Source: Nymphaea colorata
Lineage: Eukaryota; Streptophyta; Magnoliopsida; Nymphaeales; Nymphaeaceae
NCBI RefSeq assembly: GCF_008831285.2
Contig: NC_045139.1
Location: forward strand, 30,576,206-30,636,205
Direction: 5' to 3'
Length of the DNA: 60,000 nucleotides
Below the pieces are notes generated by a model. That model worked only from the letters and a program-made list of their open reading frames with translations, was not told where the DNA came from and ran no database searches. The position numbers and the translations under genes are program-made. Of this stretch, positions 43,292-53,877 are shown one piece after another; position 1 is the first letter of the stretch; the number at the start of each line of letters is the position of its first letter.

Positions 43292-43300
<9 letters not shown>
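41224..43300. other. Upstream region of the TMEM161-like gene and spacer
   Basis: The first 300-400 bp should hold its 5' UTR and promoter; a TATATGAA-like box occurs on the minus strand near 41612. Further right is AT-rich spacer with GC-rich palindromic sequence near 42460-42560. Confidence 0.45.
42610..42713. repeat. Tandem hairpin repeat
   Basis: Two copies of a unit of about 48 bp, each holding the inverted pair GGATCTGA...TCAGATCC and ending AAATCTGTT. Confidence 0.85.

Positions 43301-43371
<71 letters not shown>
43297..43371. repeat. (CT)n(AT)n compound microsatellite
   Basis: About 30 bp CT followed by about 45 bp AT. Confidence 0.95.
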
Positions 43372-43374
<3 letters not shown>

Positions 43375-43775
43375 AAAGGTCGAGAAACAAGGTGTGCGAC
43401 ATTAATCCTTGTTTACGGTTCTAGAAGCTACCCATCCAGAAACCTCCCACGCTGACCCGTCTACGTCACCCCTTCCCCTCTTAATAATTCTGACACCGAA
43501 TCGCCGTATCGACTCGGTTTGATCTTCCGATCCGACTTCCGGCCGTCCCACCTTTGATTCATTCCACGCCGTTATGATGCCTTCAAATGCAAAGCAGTGA
43601 GACTAACTGCTTTCCGTTGAGAATTTAATTTAATAAATTCATCGAAAATTTAAATATAATTAAGATAAATAGTTTTAGCAGCAACGGGGTCCAGATCTTA
43701 ACATAAATAAGGAACCAAATGTAGGGTGAATGCTAATGACTTAAAACTTTTATTAAAATTTTAAAACATAGTTCT

Positions 43776-43850
<75 letters not shown>

Positions 43851-45300
43851 AAGAGGAACTGTCATTGGTATATTTTAATATAAACGGAGTTCGTGTATTC
43901 GATTTTCTGGAATTTACAATTTAAAAGTTCTAAATTGAATTCTGACCTGCTAGCTTTTATTATTGGCTTGATTTATTTCGTTTTGAAGTAATTTTCACGT
44001 TCTTATTTTTTACCACATTTTCGTTGATTGTTGGCCGTTGTGTAGAGTCCATTAATTTGCGTCGTATTAAAAGTGCAAACGTCCTTTATAACTGCGTTAA
44101 ATTTCCGTTACACTCGTCCCTGGTTCGCTTGGCGGTCTGGAAATACGGTGCGGCTGCCCTGGACCCCCTTATTCATCACTTAAAATTTCCGATTGGCACA
44201 CTCTTTTTCAGTGAATTGCCGCCAAAGGGGTTTAATTTCTCGAGCGGCCAGAATGGGACTTCTTTTCTTATTTCTATTTTATTGGAACGGGAAAATCACC
44301 ATTTTGAGTTTTTTAAAAACATAAATTGGCACATTTCTCTTTTCTTTTTTTATATATAACGAAACTATTCCTTTTCCAACTAAAGCTCCTAAAAAATGGG
44401 ATCGTTTATTTTTTATGAATTGCAAATATGTTGGGATTAGAATGACATATTTCTAGGGATATAAATTGGTTGGTACGATCCAATTGTTAATCCAAAACCA
44501 TATAAATTTAACGGATTCGATAAGGCAAGAGGAGGATCTATACGTTTAAATCAGGCTGGAAAAATTCAATTTCTATGAAAAGTCAAAAGATGTCATGTGC
44601 TGGATATTGACTGCATAGTTAACATTTAAAAAGTTTGTCCCTAGAAAGACTATTCATCAAAGCTAGCTACCCATAAACACCTAAAATGGATAAGTCACCG
44701 GATTATGTCGACTGCATGACGTATGTTAATGCACATTAGTGCTCATGTCACACGGTGCTTATATTATTTTATAACATATTTGAAATGTCATTCTAACCCA
44801 GAAACAAACTCTATTTTAATTGGCCAGGTAGATTCCTTGTATTTATTTAACTATTCTTGATGCTCTTATATCACATGAAAAGCTTGCTTGTGTTACTATA
44901 ACCTTATATATATTCAGTGAGATTTGGTTTCTGCTTTCGGTGCTTCGGATGCCGTTTCCATTATGCTTCAGCTTGCACGTCAATAACTCCATTTTGCAAT
45001 ATAGAAGATTGATGTCGCTACCTATTCCTTTAGAGATATGTAAGCCTATATTTTCAATAACTGCAAATTATTTTACCTTTCTCTATTGAGAAGGACAGAG
45101 TAAAAACTAATTTGAAATAAAAGTAGGAAAGCATAGAGTAGATCTGTTAATAATAATAATAATAAAAAGGAAGGCATATATATGTTATTTCGAGTAAGCG
45201 AAGGATGAATTTGGAAAAAAAGGGATCGTCTCGGCCGGGTTTTGCCGAGTCGCTGACTCTCAGAGGAGAGACGAAAGCGACAAAGGAGTTGCGTCTCGAA
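43372..45300. other. Spacer upstream of the heat stress factor gene
   Basis: Contains an (AT)n(GA)n microsatellite at about 43777-43848 and an (AAT)n run near 45148. A 111-codon open frame at 44024-44359 lacks recognisable domains. No other gene. Confidence 0.5.
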
Positions 45301-45365
45301 ACCTTATCGCCAAGGCTTCACGCCTGAACCGACACGTGGAAGCGCCACGACGAACCGTTTCGGAG

Positions 45366-45378
45366 GAAGTTTCTCGAA
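45366..45378. promoter_or_regulatory. Heat shock element 1
   Basis: GAAGTTTCTCGAA: three perfect inverted nGAAn units at 2-base spacing, the canonical binding site of a trimeric heat stress factor. A TATA-like GATAAAAT follows at about 45386. Confidence 0.8.
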
Positions 45379-45513
45379 AGGTGACGATAAAATTCCATTC
45401 CATACGAGACCTTCTCTCTCTCCCTTCTCGATCTCTCGAAGCCTTTTCTCTTGCCTTTCTTTCCCCCCTCCTTTTCCGCTTCTTCTCTGCCCGCCATCGC
45501 TTGCTTCTGACGA

Positions 45514-45526
45514 GAACCTTCTAGAA
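45514..45526. promoter_or_regulatory. Heat shock element 2
   Basis: GAACCTTCTAGAA: three perfect units. A further two-unit GAAGCTTC lies at 45542-45549. Depending on the transcription start, this may be in the 5' UTR. Confidence 0.75.
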
Positions 45527-45652
45527 AAGGCACCTTCTGAGGAAGCTTCTCGGTTCTCTGCGGACATCGCTCGATTGTTTCCGGTTGCAAGGCTGGCTCC
45601 GGCGACGCTCTGGACGGGTTTCCGGCGAAGGAAACGGCTAATTTTTGCTTGA

Positions 45653-45794
45653 GGTAAGCGATTGCGATCGGGTCCGCACTTTCGGTATCTGTATTCGTGT
45701 TGATGCTCCCTTGGGTTTGAAAAATCGTGTTTTTGATAGCCTCAGGCTTGTTTTTCTTGTTCTGGTCGTAATTAGTTCTGTGGATGGGCGCAGT
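45653..45794 (+). other. Possible 5' UTR intron of the heat stress factor gene
   Basis: A GAGGTAAGC donor-like site and a pyrimidine-rich tract ending GGGCGCAG bound this segment. Splicing it out would remove an in-frame upstream ATG at 45784 and another near 45703. Class B factor genes usually have just the one intron in the DNA-binding domain, so this is uncertain. Confidence 0.35.
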
Positions 45795-45849
45795 GTGGCC
45801 GGAATTAGCATATCCGGCGGGAATTAGCTGGATATATCGTGAGGCAGGA

Positions 45850-46937
45850 ATGGCTCCTCCAGGGGAGCAGAACGGTGACTCGACGACGGCCCCGGCGTCC
45901 AGCGGAGACGCGCACAGGTCGCTCCCGACGCCCTTCTTGACGAAGACCTACCAGCTCGTGGACGATCCCTCGGTAGACGACGTGATATCGTGGAACGACG
46001 ACGGATCGACGTTCATCGTATGGCGTCCGGCGGAGTTCGCTCGAGATCTTCTCCCGAAATACTTCAAGCATAACAACTTCTCTAGCTTCGTCCGGCAGCT
46101 GAATACATACGTGTGTATTGCGTATAGACCAGTATTTGTTTTTTTTTTGTGACTATACGTCGCCGCTTTAGGGGGTTTTCCGGCTTTTCGCCTGACTTTT
46201 CTTATATTCTGGGGAAATTTCAGGGTTTTCGGAAGATCGTTCCCGACAGGTGGGAGTTTGCTAATGATTGCTTCAGGAAGGGCGAGAAGAAGCTGCTGTG
46301 CGAGATCCACCGGCGGAAGAACGCCCAGGGTGCGAATATCCTGGGGAACCGGCCGGTTTCTCCGTCCAACTCCGCGGAGGAGCCGCTGCTTGTATCGACC
46401 TCTCCAGGGGCCGAAATGGCGGTAACGATAGCGTGCCACGGAAGCGGCGCAACCGCCGCGGAGCTCCTGGAGGAAAACGAGAAGCTGAGGAAAGAGAACT
46501 TCCACCTCAGGCAGGAGCTCAACCAGATGAAGGGCCTCTGCAACGGCATCTTCGCGCTGATGACGAAGTACGCCAGCCGGATGGAGAACGGATTGGCCGG
46601 GACGGCAGGAGGGAGGCCGCTGGAGATCTTCCCGGAGGCTGCCCCCATGTTCCTCGATGCGTGGCCCAACGCAAACTCCGGGAGGCGTCGGGTGAAGGCG
46701 GAGGAGGAAGAAGGCACACCGGACGACGCGGCGGAGGAGGAAGACGGAGGCGGCGCTTCGCCGGCAAGCCCGAGACTGTTCGGCGTTCCCATCCGGACGA
46801 AGAAGCGGACGAGGGAGGAATCGGATCGAAGGGAGGCGGGGGCGGAGGTGAAGTCTGAGCCGTTGGATCCCGTGTTGGAGTTGGAATCTTCATGGCACGC
46901 ATACCGTTGTCGATCCAACCACAGGGCGTGTGACTGA
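45850..46937 (+). CDS. Class B heat stress transcription factor (HsfB2-like), 324 residues
   Basis: Two exons, 45850-46110 and 46224-46937, are split by a 113-bp GT-AG intron in phase 0. The position, within the DNA-binding domain after FVRQLNTY, is conserved in plant Hsf genes. The DNA-binding domain spans about residues 24-119 ([20 protein letters not shown] to LLCEIHRRK). A short HR-A/B coiled coil follows (about 164-203; [20 protein letters not shown]), lacking the insertion of class A. An acidic linker comes next, then the LFGV repressor motif at 272-275 beside a basic nuclear signal (RTKKRTR). LFGV and the absence of AHA activation motifs mark a class B repressor or co-regulator. NDCFRKGEK and YFKHNN favour B2 over B1/B4. 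The ATG at 45850 was chosen because the upstream 22 residues look like leader. Heat shock elements upstream suggest regulation by Hsfs. Confidence 0.95.
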
Positions 46938-48315
46938 ACCCCGAAGGGGAAGGCGGGAAAGGAGAGTTCTCTGGTCTCGCTCCTTGCTCAGCTCCATGCC
47001 TGCGGTCCCTTGCCTGTACACTTTTCCCCAAAACGAGGTCAGAATATCCCAAATTGTATAGAAATGTCCAAAAAGCTATGGAAAATCTATTTTTCTATTA
47101 TTATGTATTAAATCTTCTCCGTTGATTTTCTTGATTATTTTTGCTTTGGCATTGGTCTGCTGTCCATACATCACGAGGTTGTACTGATTCCTAACCCGGA
47201 GTTGGGTGGTGCCCCAGATTTCTTTTTCCGATATAAATGCGAGGAGGAAACTACAAACCGAAAATGTCTTCCAGATTTTCCTGGACAAGGGGTCTCGTTC
47301 CATTGACCCGAGACAAAGGAGCCGAGTAGGGAGCCTGCTCTTTCGTCTTCAAGTGTGTGGAGGTCCGGTGGGACCAACCGGCTTGGCGGCACATGGCCGT
47401 CCTCTACAGAGCGACTGCAAGGGTACTCGACTCAAAGTAGCTGGACTGGTTACTTGACTGTCTTATGTATGGCTGCGAGTCCTTGGAATCATAAAGTTTC
47501 GTCTATTTCCACCTCATTATGCAGCCATGAAAAGGTTAAGGTGAGCACCAGAATCCTGGGGGGAAATTAACCTCCTCCTCTTTCTTTTTTTCCCCACCTT
47601 TCTCATGCTTGTATTGAAGAAAGAATGTGAATTAATCAGTGGAAGATAAGAAGGGCTAGAAGCTAAAAGCAAAAAGAAAATTTATGCTGGTCTTGGTAAA
47701 TTTTACATGGTAAACTTACGTTATGGGTTCTGTGTTTCTGATCTTTCGTGTACAAAATAAACGAAGGTATGTTTTTAATGGCAGATATGTTTTTTTCTTT
47801 GCTTCCTTTCGGTGGAAATGAAAAACACTTCGTAACTTGAATGGACAATGTGGTAGCGTGTATGTGAAGGTGTCATGACTGTTGGCTATACAAAAAAAAA
47901 AAGTGACTAAAAAAAAGCGAGTCATGATGAAAAAGATAAGCTCGAAAGCACACAATTTTCCTATCTAAACCGGACTCCGACACAGGTTCCAGTTCTTGAA
48001 TGCAAAAAACCGCTTTCATGTTGTCTTCCAAATTTTCACTTCTCAATTGAGACGGACGTTTTTGGTTGGAATTTAAGTTGCTCTGGTGCTTTCAAAGCAG
48101 ACATTCGGTCCGTGCCATAGAGAATGAAGCCTCGTTTCCAAATTATTACATGTATAAAATCGGTTTTCTCATGAGACACTAGACTCAGTTCCAATGTTTG
48201 AACCTGAATTCGATTCTGAGTTCCAATTTGATCAAGGAAAACCAGATTTAAGTCGAACTGGTCAAGAGCAAGTCCAGCTTGAGTTGCCAGAGACTCTAAA
48301 CCGTTTGCATCCCTA
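46938..48315. other. 3' UTR and spacer after the heat stress factor gene
   Basis: No coding region is supported. Open frames at 47206-47457 and 48036-48356 show no family features. Confidence 0.5.
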
Positions 48316-48320
48316 CCCAC

Positions 48321-48797
48321 TGAAAAAGAAATAGGAAGGATGAAGATGATGAACAAAAGAATTAACGTGGTTCGGAAAAAATTCCTACTTCCACGACTCA
48401 GTCATCAATTTCATGATGATCTGGTTTCCTTAATACAGTATTTATACATTGCTATGTCTGATTCGAATTTGAATCAGTTTCCTTGAATTTCTCCTTTGGT
48501 TTTGAATAGGAGAAACTGTCATTCTCCTGAAATTTTTCATTATTGTGAAGAGGCGTTTTCGTTGCTCGTCCGATTGGCTTTGCTTCCATAGTTGTTGCTC
48601 TTAATTTGCTGGAATTCTGTTTTATTGATGGAGCCTTATCAAGATGCGTTTTAGTCTCTTGACGTTCATTGCTGATTTGATTTCCTGCCATCTTAGTTAC
48701 ACCTGATTTCCTGCAGTTGTAATCCACGCCTGATTTCCTGGAGTTATGAGCCGTTGGAGACGCACCTGAATTTTTGGAGTGAGCTGGTGCGTTATCA
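48321..48797 (-). repeat. 3' LTR of the second copia element
   Basis: 477 bp. Its first 346 nt (minus strand) are open in the pol frame, up to the TAG at 48452-48454. It includes an internal repeat around TGATTTCCTG(C/G)AGTT (48712-48750). Confidence 0.95.
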
Positions 48798-50046
48798 TCC
48801 CCCCTCAACCGAAGGGAAGGTTGCATACGTAAGCCAAGATGTTGAGTGAGAAAGGTGAGGCGTTGCTGAGATAAAGGTTTGGTAAAAAGATCTGCAAGCT
48901 GACCTTCGGTTGTGACGAATTGAGTATTCATATTTCCCAATGCGACTTGTTCACGAACAAAATGATAATCAAGTTCCAAATGTTTCATATGTGAATGGAA
49001 AACTGGCTTGATAGTGGTATGTAGTGCTGAAATGTTGTCACTCAAAAGAACAGGAGCTTCGGAGAGATAGACACCGAGATCTTGTAAAATAAAGGTAAGC
49101 CATTTAATTTCAGCAGCAGCTCCGGCGAGAGCCCGGTATTCAGCTTCACAGGACGAGCGAGCAACGGTCGGTTGTTTCTTAGAGCTCCAGGATATACAAT
49201 TTGGACCAAGGAATGTGCAGTATCCGGAAGTCGATCGGCGTGTATCTGGGCAGCCCGCCCAGTCTGCATCAGAGTACACTCGGAGAGTCAAATCTTGGGA
49301 TTTATAGAACTGGATACCATATTGAGATGTGTCTCGAACATAACGTATAATGCGTTTCAAGATTTGAAAGTGTTTCATCGTTGGGGCATGCATGAATTGA
49401 CATGCAAAATTGACTGCATAGGAGAGATCTGGCCGTGTAAGTGTCAAGTACTGAAGTGCCCCTGCAAGACTTCGATATGCTGTAGCATTGGAACAAGGTG
49501 GATCAATTTCCTCAGAAGATTTGGAACCGACAGTAATAGGCGTGCTCACTGTTTTACATTGTTGCATTTGCGCTCTAGAGATAATGTCTTGAGCATATTT
49601 AGACTGATGCATAAACAAGCCATTGAAAGTCCGTTCAACTTGAAGTCCCAAGAAATAATTCAGATCACCTAAATCATTCATAGCAAATTGTTGTCTGACG
49701 GTGACAAGGAATGACACTATAAATGAATGGGAATTTCCTGTAAGAATGATATCATCAACATATAGTAATAGAATAGTGACCGATTTTTCTTGTCTACGCA
49801 CAAAGAGAGACGGGTCGGTGACACTGGCAATGAAGTCCATAGAGAATAAAAACTGTGCAAATCTATCATACCACGCTCGAGGAGCTTGTTTCAATCCATA
49901 AAGAGCTCGATTTAATTTGCATACATGAGCTGGCTTGGACGGATCTTTAAATCCAGGAGGCTGCTCAATGTAAACCAGCTCACGAAGATGCCCATTTAGA
50001 AACGCATTTTTGACATCTAATTGTTTTAGAGGCCAGTTAAATAAGG
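48452..50046 (-). pseudogene. Copia pol 3' part: reverse transcriptase and RNase H, running into the LTR
   Basis: This frame holds QLDVKNAFLNG, the YVDD catalytic box (about 97 codons in), SDADWAGC and SSCEAEYRAL of RNase H, and the conserved ADLFTKPL C-terminus. It then continues through the polypurine tract and about 115 codons into the LTR. It is in the same frame as the gag-integrase part, but the piece between is shifted, so it would not be made as part of a full polyprotein. Confidence 0.9.
48798..48808 (-). other. Polypurine tract of the second copia element
   Basis: The minus strand reads TTGAGGGGGGA directly before the 3' LTR. Confidence 0.85.
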
Positions 50047-50900
50047 GCAAGACTAAGAACGATTCTTATAGTAGCAAATTTGACCACCGGGGAAAAAGTT
50101 TCCAAGAAGTCCAAACCTTGAACCTGGTTATATCCTTGTGCTACGAGACGCGCTTTGAGCTTTTCAAGCTGCCCATCTCCTTTGAGTTTAGTTTTGAAAA
50201 CCCAGCGGCTTCCGATCACATGCATGTTTGGTGTACGAGGCACGAGATCCCAAGTATGATTTTCCTGTAAAGCAACCATTTCGTCTTTCATAGCTTGATA
50301 CCAGCCTGGGTGTTTAAGGGCAAGGGTGTAATGAGATGGTTCAAGTGGAATGGATGAAGTTGTAAGGGCATACTTAAGATTAGGTTTTATGATGCCGGAT
50401 TTGGATCGAGTAGTCATAGAATGAGTTGAGGAGGAGGTAGTCGATGGGACTAATGGTGAACTGAGTGGCTCGAGTTGGAGAGGTGACGTAAGGGCTGGTA
50501 CAGGTATAGGTGGCAAAGGGGAAGGCTCTTCTGTATTATGCATTTGGGCTAGACGTTGAGATTCAAGATAAGGCTCATTGGACGAATCTGAAAAGGATAC
50601 AAAGTCAGCATTAGAGGTTATGGGCTTAGGAGTTGGCATGGTGTTTTTGTAGGGAAAATAGGTTTCATCAAACACAACATGACGGGAGATATATACACGT
50701 CCAGTGGGAGGATATAGGCATCTATACCCTTTATGATGGTTGCTATATCCAATAAACACACAAGGTAACGACTTCGGCTGAAACTTATGATTCGTATATC
50801 CTCTAAGGTAAGGATAGCATCTAGATCCAAAAGCTCGAAGGCAAGAATAATCAGGCCGTTTCTTGTAAAGCACCTCATACGGACTTTGCATGTGTAAAAC
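50047..50900 (-). pseudogene. Copia pol middle part: integrase C-terminus and start of reverse transcriptase
   Basis: Frame-shifted relative to both neighbours. It begins with SPYEVLYKKRPDYSCLRAFG of the integrase tail, passes GYSNHHKGYRC and a Pro/Ser-rich linker, and ends in WVFKTKLKGDG...KARLVAQGYNQ of the reverse transcriptase. The upstream break lies at about 50898-50912 and the downstream break at about 50038-50046, where a TAA follows. Confidence 0.9.
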
Positions 50901-52912
50901 TTGTGATGTGATGGAAGTCGGTTGATAAGCCAAACTGCAGTGGAGAAGGCCTCGACCCAATATTGAGCTGGAAGATGACTATGAAATAACATAGTGAGAC
51001 CTAATTCTGTAACCGATCTATGTTTTCTTTCCACCATACCATTTTGCTCTGGCGTCTTAGGACAAGATTTTTGATGTTTGATGCCATTCTCCTTTAAATA
51101 ATCTGTAAGAACCAAACTGTTAAACTCGCCCCCTTCATCACTTTGAAAAACTCTGAGCTTTGCATCAAATTGTGTTTGAATCATTTTGTGAAATTCAAGA
51201 AACTTGGCAAAAAAATCAGATTTCCGTTTTAAAGGATAAATCCATGAATATTTAGAGAATTGATCCACAAACAAAGCATAATATCTTAGATTCTGACAAG
51301 ATGCAATAGGAGCTGGTCCCCATAAGTCACAATGTACTTTAGAAAACAAAGAATCACAATAATTATCAACAGGAAGAAAAGGAAGTCTACACGCCTTCCC
51401 CATCTGACAACTGGCACAAGTAAAAGATTTAGGCAAATTTTCTGTCATCGTAATCAACTTATTTGCAGTCATAAAGTCTAACACTTTATGATATGGGTGT
51501 CCAAGACGTCCATGCCACACTTCAAACGAAGCTGATCGGAACCGTGTTGAAAAGAACACATTCTTCGGTTTTGGCTTGAGAGCATACAGATCACCTTCTC
51601 TAGACCCCGTTGCAATCACTTCCTTGGTCTCCTTGTCCTTAATAGCAAAGAAATTTGAAGAGAATTCAAACACATAAGGCATAGTAGAAGTAAGTTGACT
51701 AACTGAAATCAGATTTTTCTTGATGTCGGGTACAACAAGAACGTTGTCGAGAGGAATTGTGCGATTTCCCACATGGATATCGGCAACTCCAATATGTGTA
51801 ATATCAAGATGTTGGCCATTTCCTACCATGATTTTGTCTGTTCCTTTATATGGAATGCAACTTTTGAGTTTACCTGGATCATCGGCAACATGAGAACTTG
51901 CTCCGGTGTCAGGAAACCAGTCTTGATTAGTTGGATCAGCGATTTTCATAGCAGCAAATGCCCGTGGCATATCACGTGGTTGATAAGCATGATCAAATCT
52001 GTGATAACATTTAAAGGCATTATGATTATTTAGGCCACAAATCTGACATGATACCTTGGATTTGTTCGTCTCTCCATTGGCCGATCCTTGTTGATTTTGA
52101 GTCTTAGTTGCTGGATTGAACCCACGTCCCTTGGAGTTGAACCGACTATTGTTGCTATTGATATTGCGCCAACTATTGTTGTATCGTTTTCTGTTGTTTT
52201 GATTGCTGGATTGTTGTGTAAAGAAGGCCATTTGGTTGTTCAATCTAGCCTCTCCCGCATGTAAGTCCTTCATTGTTTCATGCCCTTGAAGTAGTGACAC
52301 TGTATCAAGATATGAGGGAACCGGTGGCTTGAGGATAGAAGTCATAAACGACTCATATCCTGGTCCGAGACCATTAACAAGCCAAAAGACTTTGTCGTCA
52401 TCCTCAAGAGGCTTCCCAATCGCTGCAAGTTCATCACATATAGCCTTGAAACCAGTAACATATTCAGTCACAGGTTTATCTTGTTTGCGGTGGAGTTGTA
52501 GTTTTCTTGTGAGCATCATTTCTCTGTCCTTTGACTCACGAGCGAATGCTCTGGTCAAGGTTTTCCATACTTGTTCAGAGGTTTCAAGTCCCACGACAAG
52601 CCCAAGGACTTCTTTTGTGAGAGACCCAGTGAGCCATCCTCTTAGAAGACAGTCTGATTTTTTCCATGCTAAAAAATCAGGATTTGGTCGTCTCATAGCT
52701 TCACCATTTTCAATGCATTCAATGATAGAGGTGGGTGTGGTAATCGACCCATCAATAAACCCAAGTAAATCTTGACTTTCTATGAGTCCAAGAATTTGAG
52801 TTTTCCATAGCAAAAAATTCTTGTGAGACAATTTGATGGAAACAAAATTGGCCACGTTGATCGCGGAAGGGTATGGATACTTAGCTATTGAAGATGTTGT
52901 TGATGCTGCCAT
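50900..52912 (-). pseudogene. Copia gag-protease-integrase part, frameshifted at its 3' end
   Basis: The ATG is at 52910-52912. Gag occupies about residues 20-230, with an Asn/Arg-rich stretch after it. The zinc knuckle has C289, C292, H297 and C302. The protease motif DTGAS is at 335-339. The integrase shows H467/H472/C499/C502 and D529, D592, E628. The frame is lost after LINRLPS; the remaining codons to 50618 are out of frame. Confidence 0.93.
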
Positions 52913-53383
52913 TATGACCGAGATGTCCTCGTTCAGGATCAACACACTCGCAGTCCTCTTCTTGGACTATTACAGCAACTCAGCATGGAATCACCTGCAG
53001 CTGAAAGATCACTAGCCGGTGAAGATGTGCTTCAATGGCCGGCTCGTTTCTCCCTGTAGGGAAGGCAGAAAATCGTGTTCTCAAGCTTGCTGGAATGCTG
53101 AGAATGTCAGTGACGTGATGGCACCAGCGAGAGAGAGATCCGATGTCTGGTATGTTCAGCAGGAGTAACTAAATAGAGAGAAGTTTCTCTATGTCACAGG
53201 TACAGCACCCTGTCTCAGCCTGTCAAGAAACAGGGCTGTCTTCGCAGGTCTCTCGATTTTGACTCAAAGCTCGGATCTTTGCGTGCAGTAGCTCTTTTGA
53301 AAACTAGGAATGTTAGGAAGAGAATGGCACCGACCTTGCGAAAATCCGATGGTGGTATCTCCAGATACGGTCCGTTAAAAAGA

Positions 53384-53395
53384 GCTCTGATACCA
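53384..53395 (-). other. Primer-binding site (initiator tRNA-Met)
   Basis: TGGTATCAGAGC on the minus strand directly after the 5' LTR. Confidence 0.95.
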
Positions 53396-53872
53396 TGAAA
53401 AAGAAATAGGAAGGATGAAGATGATGAACAAAAGAATTAACGTGGTTCGGAAAAAATTCCTACTTCCACGACTCAGTCATCAATTTCATGATGATCTGGT
53501 TTCCTTAATACAGTATTTATACATTGCTATGTCTGATTCGAATTTGAATCAGTTTCATTGAATTTCTCCTTTGGTTTTGAATAGGAGAAACTGTCATTCT
53601 CCTGAAATTTTTCATTATTGTGAAGAGGCGTTTTCGTTGCTCGTCCGATTGGCTTTGCTTCCATAGTTGTTGCTCTTAATTTGCTGGAATTCTGTTTTAT
53701 TGCTGGAGCCTTATCAAGATGCGTTTTAGTCTCTTGACGTTCATTGCTGATTTGATTTCCTGCCATCTTAGTTACACCTGATTTCCTGCAGTTGTAATCC
53801 ACGCCTGATTTCCTGGAGTTATGAGCCGTTGGAGACGCACCTGAATTTTTGGAGTGAGCTGGTGCGTTATCA
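53396..53872 (-). repeat. 5' LTR of the second copia element
   Basis: 477 bp, two differences by eye from the 3' LTR. A TATAAAT box lies on the minus strand at 53515-53521. Confidence 0.95.
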
Positions 53873-53877
53873 CCCAC

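Larger units (their letters stand above)
48321..53872 (-). mobile_element. Ty1/copia LTR retrotransposon with frameshifted pol (5552 bp)
   Basis: The LTRs are 477 bp each (48321-48797 and 53396-53872), starting TGATAACGC and ending TTTTTCA on the minus strand. I find two differences between them (48482/53557 and 48628/53703), so the insertion is recent. A 5-bp target duplication CCCAC lies at 48316-48320 and 53873-53877. The primer-binding site and polypurine tract are present. The coding region is nearly full length but has two frame changes. It is distinct from the element at 17854 in LTR sequence and protein. Confidence 0.95.

Noticed and set aside
44024-44359. 111-codon open frame
   Set aside because: No ATG at its stated start, no domains, and spacer-like composition.
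46220-46918. Long minus-strand frames opposite the heat stress factor gene
   Set aside because: Antisense shadow of a GC-rich exon; Ser/Pro-rich with no domain.
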